From positions 62,001-126,000 of the forward strand of contig JANSXE010000004.1 in NCBI GenBank assembly GCA_024743195.1: a DNA stretch of 64,000 nt. The letters are read 5' to 3'. Positions 45,619 to 54,273 of the stretch are shown here, piece after piece. Source of the DNA: Alphaproteobacteria bacterium. GTDB lineage: Bacteria > Pseudomonadota > Alphaproteobacteria > UBA8366 > Aestuariispiraceae. The number at the start of each line of letters is the position of its first letter. Position 1 is the stretch's first letter. The notes beneath the pieces were generated by a model that saw only the letters and a list, made by a program, of their open reading frames with translations, was not told the DNA's origin and did no database searches. Made by a program: the position numbers and the translations under genes.

Positions 45619-47724
45619 TCAGGCCGCGTCGCCGGCTTGCGCGGCCGCCAGGGTGCGGCTCTCCGGGAAGCGGGCGGTGACCGTGGCGCCGTGGCCCAGC
45701 ATGGAATCGATGGTCAGGCTGCCGCCGTGCAGACGCATCATCGCCTTGACCAGCGGCAGGCCGAGCCCGGCGCCCGGATGCTTCTTGTTGTAGGCGGCGT
45801 TGAGCTGGGTGAAGGGCTCGAGCGCCCGGCGCAGGTCCTCGCGGGCCATGCCGACGCCCGTGTCGCGCACCACAAGCGCGATCCGGCCGTCCGGCTCCAG
45901 GCGCGCGTCGACGACGACCCGGCCGCCGCGCTCCGTGAACTTGATCGCGTTCGAGACGAGGTTGAGCAGGATCTGCCGCACCAAGCGCGCATCGGCGCGA
46001 AGGGCCGGCAGGTCCTCGTCGTGCGCCACTTCCAGCGCGACGCCGGCCTGGTGCGCGTTCTCCTCCGTCAGGCGGCGCACCTGTGCCAGCATGTCGCGGA
46101 GATCCACCGTGCTCTCGTTCAGCTCCAGCCGCCCGGCCTCGATCCGCGAATGCTCAAGCAGGTCGTTGATCACCGACAGGAGATGCGCTCCGGCCTCGCG
46201 AATGGTCTCCACGTAATCGCGATAGCGTCCGTCGCCGCCGAGCGGCCCGAAGCTCTCCTGCTCCATCACCTCAGCGAAGCCGATCACGGCGTTGAGGGGC
46301 GTGCGCAGTTCGTGGCTCATATTGGCCAGGAAGGCGGACTTGGCCTGGTTCGCCGTCTCCGCCTCGGACTTGGCGCGGATCAGCTCCTGCATCGCCTCTT
46401 CCAGATGGCGCGTATGCGTATGGACGCGCTCGACGACCTTGTTGTACTGCAGGGCGACCGGCTCGATCTCAACGCCCGTTTGTACGCGTACAGGCGTCGG
46501 CAGCGCGTCCGGTCCCGAGAGTTCTCCCATGTCGTCGATCATGTCGATCAGCGCCGAGCGCTCTTCATGCTCCGCCACGTTGAGGCCGCGGCGCTCAGCC
46601 TCCGCGGACACGCGCAGCGGGATCAACCGGTTCAGCAACGCGAACCCGACATAGGCGACGGCGAAGCTGTAGGCGCCGATCGCGGCGACGCCCAGCGCTT
46701 GTACGCCGAGCTGATCGAGCGGCGCGCGCGTCAACGCCTCCGGCGCCGCCAGAAGCGGCACGGCGAGCGTGCCGAGCGCGCCCGCCGCCAAATGAACCGG
46801 CACGGCGCCGACCGCGTCGTCGATCCGCAGGCGCTCCAGCAGGGTCGAGGCGCCGACCACCGCGAGGCCGCCGAGCGCTCCCACGCCCGCCGCGGCCTCC
46901 GGGCTCAACAGATGCGCACCCGCGGTGACCGCCACCAACCCCCCCAGCACGCCGTTCAACAGGGCGTCGATCCGTACGGTCTTGAAGACCAGATGCGAGG
47001 CGATCTGCGCGGCGGCGCCGCCGAAGCAGCCGGCGAGCACCGTATTCAGGACGATTCCGGGCACCCCGCCCGAGAAGGCCAGCGCCGATCCGCCGTTGAA
47101 GCCGAACCAGCCGACCCAGAGGCAGATGACGCCGAGCGCCGAGAGCGGCACGTTGCTGGGCTGCGGGCGCTCCCCCTCCGGCCCGAAGCGTCCGGCGCGC
47201 GGGCCGACGATCAGCAGGAGGGCGAGCGCCGCCCACCCGCCGACCGAATGGACGACCGTGGAGCCCGCGAAATCGATGAAGCCCATCGTCTCGAGCCAGC
47301 CGGGTTGGCCGCCGTCAAGCCCGCGCCAAGCCCAGCTTCCCGCCACCGGGTAGATCGCAAGCGCGACGAACAGCGTGGTCAGGGAATAGGCGCGGTAGCC
47401 CACGCGCTCCGCCACCGCCCCGGAAATGATCGTGGTGGCCGTCCCGCAGAACAGCATTTGGAAAAGCAGGAAGGCGGCCGCCCAACCGGTCTCGATTTCT
47501 CCCGGCGAGGGGGCGGCGAGGGAGCCGTCCGCGAACATGATCGCAGCGCCCAGCATCCAGAAGGCGGCCGCGGACAGGCACAGATCGGCGATGTTCTTCG
47601 CGGCGACATTGATGTTGTTCCGCGCCCGGACCAAGCCGGACTCCAGCGCCGCGAAGCCGCCCTGCATCACCAATACAAGGGCGGAGGCCACGATCAGCCA
47701 CGCCGTATCGATGGTTTGCGGCAT
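45619..47724 (-). CDS. ammonium transporter fused to histidine kinase
   Basis: A 701-residue sensor. Residues 1 to about 390 are an Amt/Mep/Rh domain of eleven helices with the pore residues Asp and His in IDFAGSTVVHSVGGWAAL and the second His in AVPVHLAAGALGTLAVP, so the twin-His pathway is kept. A helical linker (YNKVVERVHTHTRHLEEAMQELIRAKSEAETANQ) leads to HisKA with the phosphorylated His in FLANMSHELRTPLNAVIGF and the HATPase domain (LLNLVSNAIKFT, VVRDTGVGM, GAGLGLPLVKAM). No receiver is attached and no response regulator lies nearby. The ATG 47724 has AAAGGAC before it; the TTG just upstream is a less likely start. It should report external ammonium. Confidence 0.93.
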   Translation of the reverse strand: MPQTIDTAWLIVASALVLVMQGGFAALESGLVRARNNINVAAKNIADLCLSAAAFWMLGAAIMFADGSLAAPSPGEIETGWAAAFLLFQMLFCGTATTIISGAVAERVGYRAYSLTTLFVALAIYPVAGSWAWRGLDGGQPGWLETMGFIDFAGSTVVHSVGGWAALALLLIVGPRAGRFGPEGERPQPSNVPLSALGVICLWVGWFGFNGGSALAFSGGVPGIVLNTVLAGCFGGAAAQIASHLVFKTVRIDALLNGVLGGLVAVTAGAHLLSPEAAAGVGALGGLAVVGASTLLERLRIDDAVGAVPVHLAAGALGTLAVPLLAAPEALTRAPLDQLGVQALGVAAIGAYSFAVAYVGFALLNRLIPLRVSAEAERRGLNVAEHEERSALIDMIDDMGELSGPDALPTPVRVQTGVEIEPVALQYNKVVERVHTHTRHLEEAMQELIRAKSEAETANQAKSAFLANMSHELRTPLNAVIGFAEVMEQESFGPLGGDGRYRDYVETIREAGAHLLSVINDLLEHSRIEAGRLELNESTVDLRDMLAQVRRLTEENAHQAGVALEVAHDEDLPALRADARLVRQILLNLVSNAIKFTERGGRVVVDARLEPDGRIALVVRDTGVGMAREDLRRALEPFTQLNAAYNKKHPGAGLGLPLVKAMMRLHGGSLTIDSMLGHGATVTARFPESRTLAAAQAGDAA

Positions 47725-47864
47725 CAACGTCCTTTCCCGTCACGCGGCGCTCATACGTCACCACAGTGCGCCGTCGCGTCCGATGGCGCTCCCGGTCTTC
47801 TCCTCCCCCGATCGCCGACGCCCGTTCTGAGGCGCGACGACCCGACCGCGTGATCAGGCGGCGT

Positions 47865-47880
47865 TTATTGTCGTCAATAA
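47865..47880. promoter_or_regulatory. inverted repeat TTATTG-N4-CAATAA upstream of the ammonium sensor
   Basis: TTATTGTCGTCAATAA is a perfect 6-bp inverted repeat with a 4-bp centre, in an AT island 140 bp before the ammonium sensor ATG and 45 bp after the stop of the secreted DUF gene. It can be an operator or a short hairpin. No NtrC or sigma-54 site was seen in this gap. Confidence 0.4.
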
Positions 47881-47925
47881 CCCTACCGCGGTTGCGTGCA
47901 GGATCAAGTACGCGGGTGCAGCAGC

Positions 47926-48657
47926 TTAGCGTGCGCGTTCTGCGGGACCTTCCGCGTCCGTGCGGCGGATCTCCAGGGTCACGCCCATCCGGTCGAGCGT
48001 CGCGCGCTGCAGCAGGCCCTCGGCGTCGAACCAGAGCTCGGCCGTCTCGTAGGGCGTTTCGATATGATAGCCGCTCAGCGTCTCCGGGCCGTCCTCGGTC
48101 TCGAAAGTGCGGTCGCCAAGCGCTTCCGCCGCGCGGTCGAACGGTTCGCCTTCGATCGCGTGCAGCACCCGGGTGCGCCGCAACAGGTCCCGCCTCCAGA
48201 GCTGCGTGCTCGGCACGATGTCGGCCGCGGCGAGGCCGGGCTCCCCGTTGTGGCGGTATCGGAAGCCGTCCTCCGCCGCTTCGCCGGACATGGCGAGATC
48301 GGTTCCGTTCTCGGCGCCGCGCGTCCTCAGGGCGACCAGACGCGCGCCGCGATAGGTCTCCGTCGCTTCGAGTTCGAGCTGATACACGTCGACGCCGAGC
48401 AGTTCGACCGCGATCGCATAGCGCGCCTCGACCCGCCAGGTCCGCGGGTCGGTGCGCAGGATGCGCCCTTCGGCGATCCCCACGCGCTCCCCGTCGATTT
48501 GGAAGACGTAGCTGAGGGCGCGATCCTCGACGTCGCCGAACAGCGTCCGGCCGGCCGAGGCCGACTCGGCGAGGGCCGGCGTCGCCGCCGCGATCAGAAT
48601 CGCCGAAAGCGCGGCCGCCGCCAGTCCGGCGCAGCGCGCGCTGCTAAGAAGCTCCAT
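47926..48657 (-). CDS. secreted protein, DUF6134/DUF3108-like
   Basis: A 243-residue exported protein with signal peptide (AGLAAAALSAILIAAATPALA). The mature part is beta-rich: LSYVFQIDGERVGIAEGRILRT, VEARYAIAVELLGVDVYQLELEATETYRGARLVALRTRGAENGTD and a later TAELWFDAEGLLQRATLDRMGVTLEIRR. This resembles DUF6134, related to DUF3108, a periplasmic fold of unknown function. ATG 48657 is preceded by GTG in frame; AAAGGGG supports either. It is 201 bp upstream of the ammonium sensor and probably a separate unit. Confidence 0.7.
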   Translation of the reverse strand: MELLSSARCAGLAAAALSAILIAAATPALAESASAGRTLFGDVEDRALSYVFQIDGERVGIAEGRILRTDPRTWRVEARYAIAVELLGVDVYQLELEATETYRGARLVALRTRGAENGTDLAMSGEAAEDGFRYRHNGEPGLAAADIVPSTQLWRRDLLRRTRVLHAIEGEPFDRAAEALGDRTFETEDGPETLSGYHIETPYETAELWFDAEGLLQRATLDRMGVTLEIRRTDAEGPAERAR

Positions 48658-48779
48658 CACTCATCCCCTTTCCCCCGTCCATCAAGGGACGGGCGGGCCG
48701 ATCTGCAAGGGCGGCTGCATGGAGAGGCTGGTTGGGGCGGCTGGTTGGGGCGGCTGTGTTGCGCGGGGATGGGCTGGGG

Positions 48780-50051
48780 TTAGTCCGCGGCTTCGGCGGG
48801 CGCATCGAGCCGGCAACTTGCATAGAAGCTGACCGTCGCCGGCCAGTCGCTGAAGACCCCGTCGACGCCGACCTCCCGGGCCAGCACGTCCAGAACCGTC
48901 AGCATGTCGCCGTCGTCGTCGATCAGATCGGCCACCGTCTGATAGTACCACCCCCCGCCGTCGGCGAGCGGGCCGGAGCGCTCCAGCGTCCAGGCGATGA
49001 TCCGCAGCCCCGCCGCCTTGGCCGCCTTGGCGTAGGCGGACGGCGCGATGCGGCCGTCCTCCACCGCGATCAGGGCCCACATCGGCGGCGCGACGATCCG
49101 CACGCCGTCCGCGGCGAGCTCGGGCAGGCGCGCAATCGCCGCGTCCATGCCCGGCTCCCGCCAGGGGCCGGAATCGAGGAAGACCACGCGGTCCGCGAAA
49201 TCCGGATGGGCCGCGATCCAATGGCGCACGATCTTCAGATCGAAGCTCTGAGGGTAGACCCGGTCGGGCGGGACGCCGGCGTCGCGGTACTCCTGGATCA
49301 ATTGGTCGGCGTAATCGATGTAGCGATAGCCGCCCTCGAAGGGCATCGACACTTCCGGTCGCTTCAACTCCGGCGTCATCTTGACGCCGAGCCGCTGGAA
49401 CAGCGCGATGCTCTCGCGATGGCTCATCACGGCGCCCGGGCTGTAGAGGTCGGTGCGCCAGGGGGCGGTGGCGTTCATATAGTCCTCGACGCGCGTCGCC
49501 GTGGGGTCGGCGGCGTCCATCTTCGCCGCCAGCGATTTGAACTCCGCCAGGGTCAGGTCGCTGGCGCAGCACTTGGCCGAGGCCTCGCGCCCGGTTGTCG
49601 GGTCCGCGGGCGTGAAGGGCTCGCTGCATTTCGCGGCCAGCGGGGTCGCCAGAATGTTGGTGGTGCGATGCAGGTCGCACTGGGCGTGGCGGCAGACCAG
49701 CGCGCGGTCCTTGGTGAAGGTGACGTCGCACTCCTGCACGCCGGCGCCCTGCGCGTGCGCGGCGCGATAGGATTCCAGGCTGTGCTCCGGAAACTGCAAC
49801 GGCGCGCCGCGATGGGCGATCGAGAAGTCGGTGCGCCGCGCGGGCTCGTCGACGCAGGCGGCCAGCGCCCGCTTCAATGGACCCTCCTCGAGCCGCTCCA
49901 GCAGATGGAACGGGCGCGGGCCCAGCTCGATGCGGTCGGTCGCCGCCGCCGGCGGCGCCCCGCCGGGCCAGACGCCGAGCGCCGTGACCCCAACAAGACC
50001 GGCCGCCGCCAGGCGGCGAAGGCGGGCGATGGTCGTCGGGCGGTGCGTCAT
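48780..50051 (-). CDS. glycerophosphodiester phosphodiesterase (periplasmic)
   Basis: A 423-residue exported GDPD that cleaves glycerophosphodiesters to glycerol 3-phosphate and an alcohol. Signal peptide region [27 protein letters not shown]. Catalytic motifs: [20 protein letters not shown] with the [30 protein letters not shown] with the metal-binding Glu and Asp and the second catalytic His. The rest ([26 protein letters not shown]) completes the TIM barrel. I chose ATG 50051 because GGAG stands 12 bases upstream and the signal peptide fits; ATGs further upstream lack one. It is larger than the cytosolic UgpQ type and resembles GlpQ-like forms. Confidence 0.9.
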   Translation of the reverse strand: MTHRPTTIARLRRLAAAGLVGVTALGVWPGGAPPAAATDRIELGPRPFHLLERLEEGPLKRALAACVDEPARRTDFSIAHRGAPLQFPEHSLESYRAAHAQGAGVQECDVTFTKDRALVCRHAQCDLHRTTNILATPLAAKCSEPFTPADPTTGREASAKCCASDLTLAEFKSLAAKMDAADPTATRVEDYMNATAPWRTDLYSPGAVMSHRESIALFQRLGVKMTPELKRPEVSMPFEGGYRYIDYADQLIQEYRDAGVPPDRVYPQSFDLKIVRHWIAAHPDFADRVVFLDSGPWREPGMDAAIARLPELAADGVRIVAPPMWALIAVEDGRIAPSAYAKAAKAAGLRIIAWTLERSGPLADGGGWYYQTVADLIDDDGDMLTVLDVLAREVGVDGVFSDWPATVSFYASCRLDAPAEAAD

Positions 50052-50133
50052 CGGACAGGGGCTCTCCATCAAAGCGGACCGGAGAGCCTACGTCCGTTGC
50101 GTGACGCGCGGATGACGGCCCCGCGCGGCGCGC

Positions 50134-51723
50134 TCAGCGACGCCCCGACGCCGCCGTCTGCAGCGCGTCGGGTGCGCGCTTCGACCGCTTGCGCGACGGG
50201 GCCGGCGCGCCCGCCTCGACCGCCCCGGCGCGCAGGGCCAGAACCGTCTGCGTGTGCGGCTTCAGGCCTTGCCGGACCTCCTTGTCGATCTCGGCGATCA
50301 GAGGGGATTTCTGGGTTTTCGCGACCTCTCCCGGCGGCCGGCCGGCCAGCGCCTTGGGCGCCCATTCCATGCCGTAGAGGATGTATTCGAAATTGATGTG
50401 GCTGAAGAGCTGACGTTGGTCGAGGAAGTCGAGCTGACTGGGCGGCTTCTCCTCCCAGCGATCGAGCAGCGCCTTGAGCCGGGGGGAGACCCTGTGATCG
50501 GCCGTCGCCTCGCGCCAGAACGGGGTGTCGCGTCGCTCGGACAGGATGTAGTGCAGATTGATGAAGTCGACGCTCTCCTCGTAACGCTCCCGCATGCGCT
50601 GATTGTAGAGCGGGCGCAGCGCCTCCATCGAGCCGAAGCGCGGGAACAGCTCGGTCAGATAGTCCACGCCTTCTTCGACGAAATACAGGCCGGTCGATTC
50701 GAGCGGCTCCAGGAACCCGGCTGAGAGCCCGATGGCGACGCAGTTGCGCACCCAGGGCGTCTCGATGCGCCCGCTTTCGAAGCGCAGTCGGCGGGCCGGG
50801 ACGTCGGCGCAGTGCGGTCCCTCGAAGGCGCGCAGTTCGGCCTCCGCCTCGTCCGGCGACAGGTAGGCGCTGGAATAGACGTAGCCCGTTCCGCGCCGCC
50901 CGCTGAGCCCGATGTCCCACACCCACCCCGCCGACAGGGCCGTCGCGCTGGTGTAGGGCCGCACGTTGGGCTGCGGCTTCTTGTCGTAGGGCACCTGCAT
51001 GGCGATCGCGCTGTCGCACAGAAGCCAGGGCGCGTAGCTCTCGAACGCCGCGCCCAGCGTCTTGCCGATCAGCACCCGCGCGAAGCCGGTGCAGTCGACG
51101 AACAGATCGGCCTCAATGCGCTTGCCGCCGGCGGTCTTGACCGCCGCGATGTCGCCGCTGTCCTGCTGCTCCACCTCGACCACGTCGTCGACCACGTGAT
51201 GCACGCCGCGCGACAGGGCCAGATCGCGCAGCGTGACCGCGAACCGCTCCGCGTCCATGTGATAGGCGTAGGCGATGGCGCCCTGATAGTCCGGCTGATC
51301 GGCGCGCTTCGGGGCGAGGCCCGCTTCGCACAGGCCGGGCTGGGGCGTGACCGTGTCCGCATAGGGCAGCGACCTGTCGCTCATCAGCCACCGCAGCCCA
51401 TGCCGGTCGAATTGGGTCGCGGTCAGCCGGTCGAAAGGGTGGTAGTAGTCGTGGCCCGGGCGCAGCCAATCCTTGAAACGGATCGCCTGCTTGAAGGTGG
51501 CGTCTGCCGCCTCCATGAAGGCTCGTTCCGGGATTTGAATGCGCTGCAGCGTCCGTTTTATGGTCGGGATCGTCGCTTCGCCGACCCCGATCCGGCCGAT
51601 CTTTTCCGATTCGATCAAGCCGACGAGAACGCTCTTCGGCGTCCCCACGCCGTTCAGGACGGCGTCCAGATAGGCGGCGGTAATCCATCCGGCGGATCCG
51701 CCGCCGACCACGAGCACGCGCAT
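50134..51723 (-). CDS. flavin-dependent tryptophan halogenase-like enzyme
   Basis: A 529-residue flavoprotein of the tryptophan halogenase family. FAD motif MRVLVVGGGSAGWITAAYL; GVGEATIPTIKRTL; Lys78 in FKQAIRFKDW, matching the catalytic lysine that carries the chloramine; FVDCTGFARVLIG; and the conserved LEPLESTGLYFVEEGVDYL with the catalytic Glu. The hallmark WxWxIP is present as GWVWDIGL, with Gly in place of Pro. It needs reduced FAD from a partner reductase; none is adjacent (an FMN reductase lies at 35 kb). Whether it halogenates, and what substrate, cannot be told. It stands as a single gene. Confidence 0.88.
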   Translation of the reverse strand: MRVLVVGGGSAGWITAAYLDAVLNGVGTPKSVLVGLIESEKIGRIGVGEATIPTIKRTLQRIQIPERAFMEAADATFKQAIRFKDWLRPGHDYYHPFDRLTATQFDRHGLRWLMSDRSLPYADTVTPQPGLCEAGLAPKRADQPDYQGAIAYAYHMDAERFAVTLRDLALSRGVHHVVDDVVEVEQQDSGDIAAVKTAGGKRIEADLFVDCTGFARVLIGKTLGAAFESYAPWLLCDSAIAMQVPYDKKPQPNVRPYTSATALSAGWVWDIGLSGRRGTGYVYSSAYLSPDEAEAELRAFEGPHCADVPARRLRFESGRIETPWVRNCVAIGLSAGFLEPLESTGLYFVEEGVDYLTELFPRFGSMEALRPLYNQRMRERYEESVDFINLHYILSERRDTPFWREATADHRVSPRLKALLDRWEEKPPSQLDFLDQRQLFSHINFEYILYGMEWAPKALAGRPPGEVAKTQKSPLIAEIDKEVRQGLKPHTQTVLALRAGAVEAGAPAPSRKRSKRAPDALQTAASGRR

Positions 51724-51871
51724 GAAGCCCCCCGTTTCCTCCGCAACCCGACCCCGCTTCCCATTGTTTCTTTCACACGCAATGGTAGTCACAGCAGGGC
51801 GAGCGTGTTTCCCAGAGGGGCATAATAGCCGACCGGCAAGCCGATCGGTAAGAAAAACATCATAGAATCAC

Positions 51872-51902
51872 AACGGCCCCCTTCCCCGCGAAGGGGGCCG
51901 TT
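51872..51902 (-). terminator. strong hairpin after hsp20
   Basis: Perfect 13-bp arms (aacggcccccttc and gaagggggccgtt) around a 5-base loop, 45 bp after the hsp20 stop on the minus strand, followed on that strand by TGTGATTCTATGATGTTTTTC. It is a convincing intrinsic terminator though its T run is delayed. Confidence 0.7.
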
Positions 51903-51946
51903 CATGACGGGCGGCCAAGCCGCCGGGGCGCGCGTGGCGCGAGGGG

Positions 51947-52411
51947 TCAGCGACTTTTGACCGCGACCACCTTCTTCTCGCCCTTGGTCTCCGCCTTCTT
52001 CGGCAGGGCGACGGTCAGGACGCCCTTCTCGAAATCGGCCTGGATGGCCTCCTGATCCACCGAGTCGGGAATCCGGAAGGAGCGTTGGAAGCTGCCGAAG
52101 CTGCGTTCGGTGAAGTAGATCTTGCGCTCCTCGTCGCGCTCGGTGCGCTCCTCCTTCTTCTCGCCGCTGATGGTCAGGACTCCATCATGGACCGAGACCT
52201 CGACATCCTTCTCCGCGACGCCGGGCAGTTCGACGCGAATCTCGTAGCCGTCGTCGGAATGACTGGCGTCGGCCGACGGGGAGAAGAGGTTGGCCACCGC
52301 CTGACCCACATGGCGGAAAGGCTCAAAGAAGCTGGGCCAGCCGGAGACGGCGGGGCGGCCGGGCTGGGTCTGCTGATCGCTGTCGGACGGGGACGACGGG
52401 TCGGGGCTCAT
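51947..52411 (-). CDS. Hsp20-family small heat shock protein
   Basis: A 154-residue chaperone that holds unfolding proteins. The alpha-crystallin domain spans about residues 45-140: DDGYEIRVELPGVAEKDVEVSVHDGVLTISGEKKEE, RSFGSFQRSFRIPDSVDQEAIQADFEKGVLTVALPK, with the conserved GVLT(V/I) twice. ATG 52411 stands behind a strong AAGGAGG. An FNR-type box lies 92 bp upstream. No sigma-32 promoter was obvious, so oxygen-linked regulation is the better guess. Confidence 0.94.
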   Translation of the reverse strand: MSPDPSSPSDSDQQTQPGRPAVSGWPSFFEPFRHVGQAVANLFSPSADASHSDDGYEIRVELPGVAEKDVEVSVHDGVLTISGEKKEERTERDEERKIYFTERSFGSFQRSFRIPDSVDQEAIQADFEKGVLTVALPKKAETKGEKKVVAVKSR

Positions 52412-52502
52412 CACGATCCTCCTTGTGCATGGCGAAGGCCGCGGTTCCGGCCTTCGGAACGCTGAGAGGGAAGCATTGAACCCGATCGGCGGACCGCCGA
52501 CC

Positions 52503-52516
52503 TTGACGTGCGTCAA
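52503..52516. promoter_or_regulatory. FNR/FixK/Dnr-type box upstream of hsp20
   Basis: TTGACGTGCGTCAA is a perfect 14-bp palindrome of the form TTGAC-N4-GTCAA, as bound by CRP/FNR-family regulators such as FixK, Dnr or FnrL. It lies in the gap between the hsp20 start and the end of the FadB-like gene. Confidence 0.6.
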
Positions 52517-52526
52517 ACCCGCACGG

Positions 52527-54080
52527 CTACTCCCGCAATCCGACGGCGAACATCGGCCCGCCGCGCCAGCGCGGAAAGCCGAGCGTCTCGATCGCGACGA
52601 TGTCGATAGCGACCGGCCGGGCGACCGCGCCGTCCGCCAGAAGCCGCTCGCCTTCGCGCGCGAGGGCGTCGAGCAGCCGGTCCGCGACGGCCGGGTCCGG
52701 CGTCGTCTCGCTCTCCGGGATTCCGCCGAAGGGGCCCCGCGCCATGCCGAAGGCGGCCGCGGCGGCGTCGATCGCGGCGGGCGCCGCGCCCTCGCCCTGC
52801 AACGCCTCGCCGGCCCGCCGGTAGGCGGCGGCCAGGCGGGCCGCCGGCGAGCCGTAGCCGGCGCGGACCGGAACGCCGAGCCGCTTCAGCCGCTTTGCGA
52901 GCGCCGCTGCGGCGGCGAGCGACCCCGGCGCCGTGTCCGGACCGAACAGCAGCTCGACCGTTCGGCCGGCGGACGGAACGGCGAGGGCGGCGCGCGCGCC
53001 GGCGATCTCCGCGAAGCCCCCGGCCCCGAGGCGCTCGCCCGCGGCGCCGACGCCGAGCAGCAGATCGGCCGGGCTGAGGGCGGCGTCGCCGGCGTCGACG
53101 TCGGCGGCGCGCGCCGCTGCGAGGCCGAGCCCTTCCAACTGCTTCGCCAGACGATGCGCGCCGTCGTCCGGACCGATCACCAGGACGGCCTCGATCGGCT
53201 GCGGCGCGACATCCTTCGCCTGGCCGTCGATCTTGGTCGCGGCGCGCTCGCCGAAGAAGGCGTGGATCAGGCCGGCCCGCTGCGGACTGTCCAGGCATTG
53301 CTGGAACAGCCGGCGCTCTTCTGCGATCGCCGCGTCGAAGGGCAGCCGCGCCGCCGCCTCGACGCAATCGACGATGCGGAAGGGGGAGAAGAGCCCGCGG
53401 GCCTCCGTCTCCAGCCGCGCCCGGTGCGCGGCGAAGACAGCGGCGTCCTCCGCAGGCGGCGGCAGGTCGCGGACCCGGCGGATCGGGGCGCCCTCGTCGA
53501 GCAGGCGCCGCGTATAGGCGAGGCCGGCCGCGCGGACGTCCGTCTCGTCCGAGAGGGCGTCGACGATCCCGAGATCGAGCGCCTCGACGGCCGGGACGAA
53601 ATCGCCGCCGGTCATCAGCGCCAACGCCTTGTCGGCGCCGACCAGACGCGGCAGGCGCTGGGTGCCGCCGGCGCCGGGCAGGATGCCCAGCTTCACCTCC
53701 GGCAACCCGACCTGCGCGCCGGCGAGCGCAAGCCGGTAATGGCAGCCCAACGCCGTCTCCAGACCGCCGCCCAGCGCCGAGCCGTGCAGCGCCGCGACCA
53801 GCGGCTTCTCGATCCGGTCCATCTCCGCGATAACCTCCGGCAGACCCGGGGGCTGGGGCGGCTTGCCGAACTCCTTGATGTCCGCGCCGGCGATGAAGGT
53901 GCGGCCGGCGCCGACCAGCAGGATCGCCGCGACCGCCGGGTCAGACGCCGCGCGCTGCAGACCGTCCAGCAGGGCCGCGCGCACCGCATGGCCGAGCGCG
54001 TTGACCGGCGGATTGTCGATGGTCAGGACGGCGATCGCGCCCTCGATCGCGTAGTGGACGGTCGCGGCGGGGTCGGGCAT
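52527..54080 (-). CDS. enoyl-CoA hydratase/FadB-like protein with degenerate dehydrogenase half
   Basis: A 517-residue protein. Residues 1-190 are a crotonase fold with the oxyanion-hole residues in FIAGADIKEFG and GSALGGGLETALGCHYRLA and an active-site Glu in LPEVKLGILPGAGGTQRLPRL. The segment to about residue 270 (CVEAAARLPFDAAIAEERRLFQQC) is the FadB linker. The following Rossmann part, VEAVLVIGPDDGAHRLAKQLEGLG-like, lacks the GxGxxG of 3-hydroxyacyl-CoA dehydrogenase, and the rest is far shorter than the usual ~700 residues. So it is probably a hydratase only. No other beta-oxidation genes are adjacent. Confidence 0.8.
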   Translation of the reverse strand: MPDPAATVHYAIEGAIAVLTIDNPPVNALGHAVRAALLDGLQRAASDPAVAAILLVGAGRTFIAGADIKEFGKPPQPPGLPEVIAEMDRIEKPLVAALHGSALGGGLETALGCHYRLALAGAQVGLPEVKLGILPGAGGTQRLPRLVGADKALALMTGGDFVPAVEALDLGIVDALSDETDVRAAGLAYTRRLLDEGAPIRRVRDLPPPAEDAAVFAAHRARLETEARGLFSPFRIVDCVEAAARLPFDAAIAEERRLFQQCLDSPQRAGLIHAFFGERAATKIDGQAKDVAPQPIEAVLVIGPDDGAHRLAKQLEGLGLAAARAADVDAGDAALSPADLLLGVGAAGERLGAGGFAEIAGARAALAVPSAGRTVELLFGPDTAPGSLAAAAALAKRLKRLGVPVRAGYGSPAARLAAAYRRAGEALQGEGAAPAAIDAAAAAFGMARGPFGGIPESETTPDPAVADRLLDALAREGERLLADGAVARPVAIDIVAIETLGFPRWRGGPMFAVGLRE

Positions 54081-54273
54081 GACGGCGGTCCTCACTGAAG
54101 ACTTGGTGGGTCGCGGGCGCGCGGCACGATAGCCGGCCGCGGCGATCTGTAAACCACCCGCAGGGTCCGGCGCGGCGCCCGGGGATGACGGCATTGTGAG
54201 GCGATGCGAGCGCCGCGCCCCTCGCCGCAGCGCGCCGAGCGCGCTAGTCTCCGGCCCGCAGCGAGGCGAAGCC

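Noticed and set aside
50134-51723. Halogenase as part of the 35-44.7 kb locus
   Set aside because: It is more than 5 kb away, with an ammonium sensor, a GDPD and other unrelated genes between, and has its own leader. A link is not supported by position.
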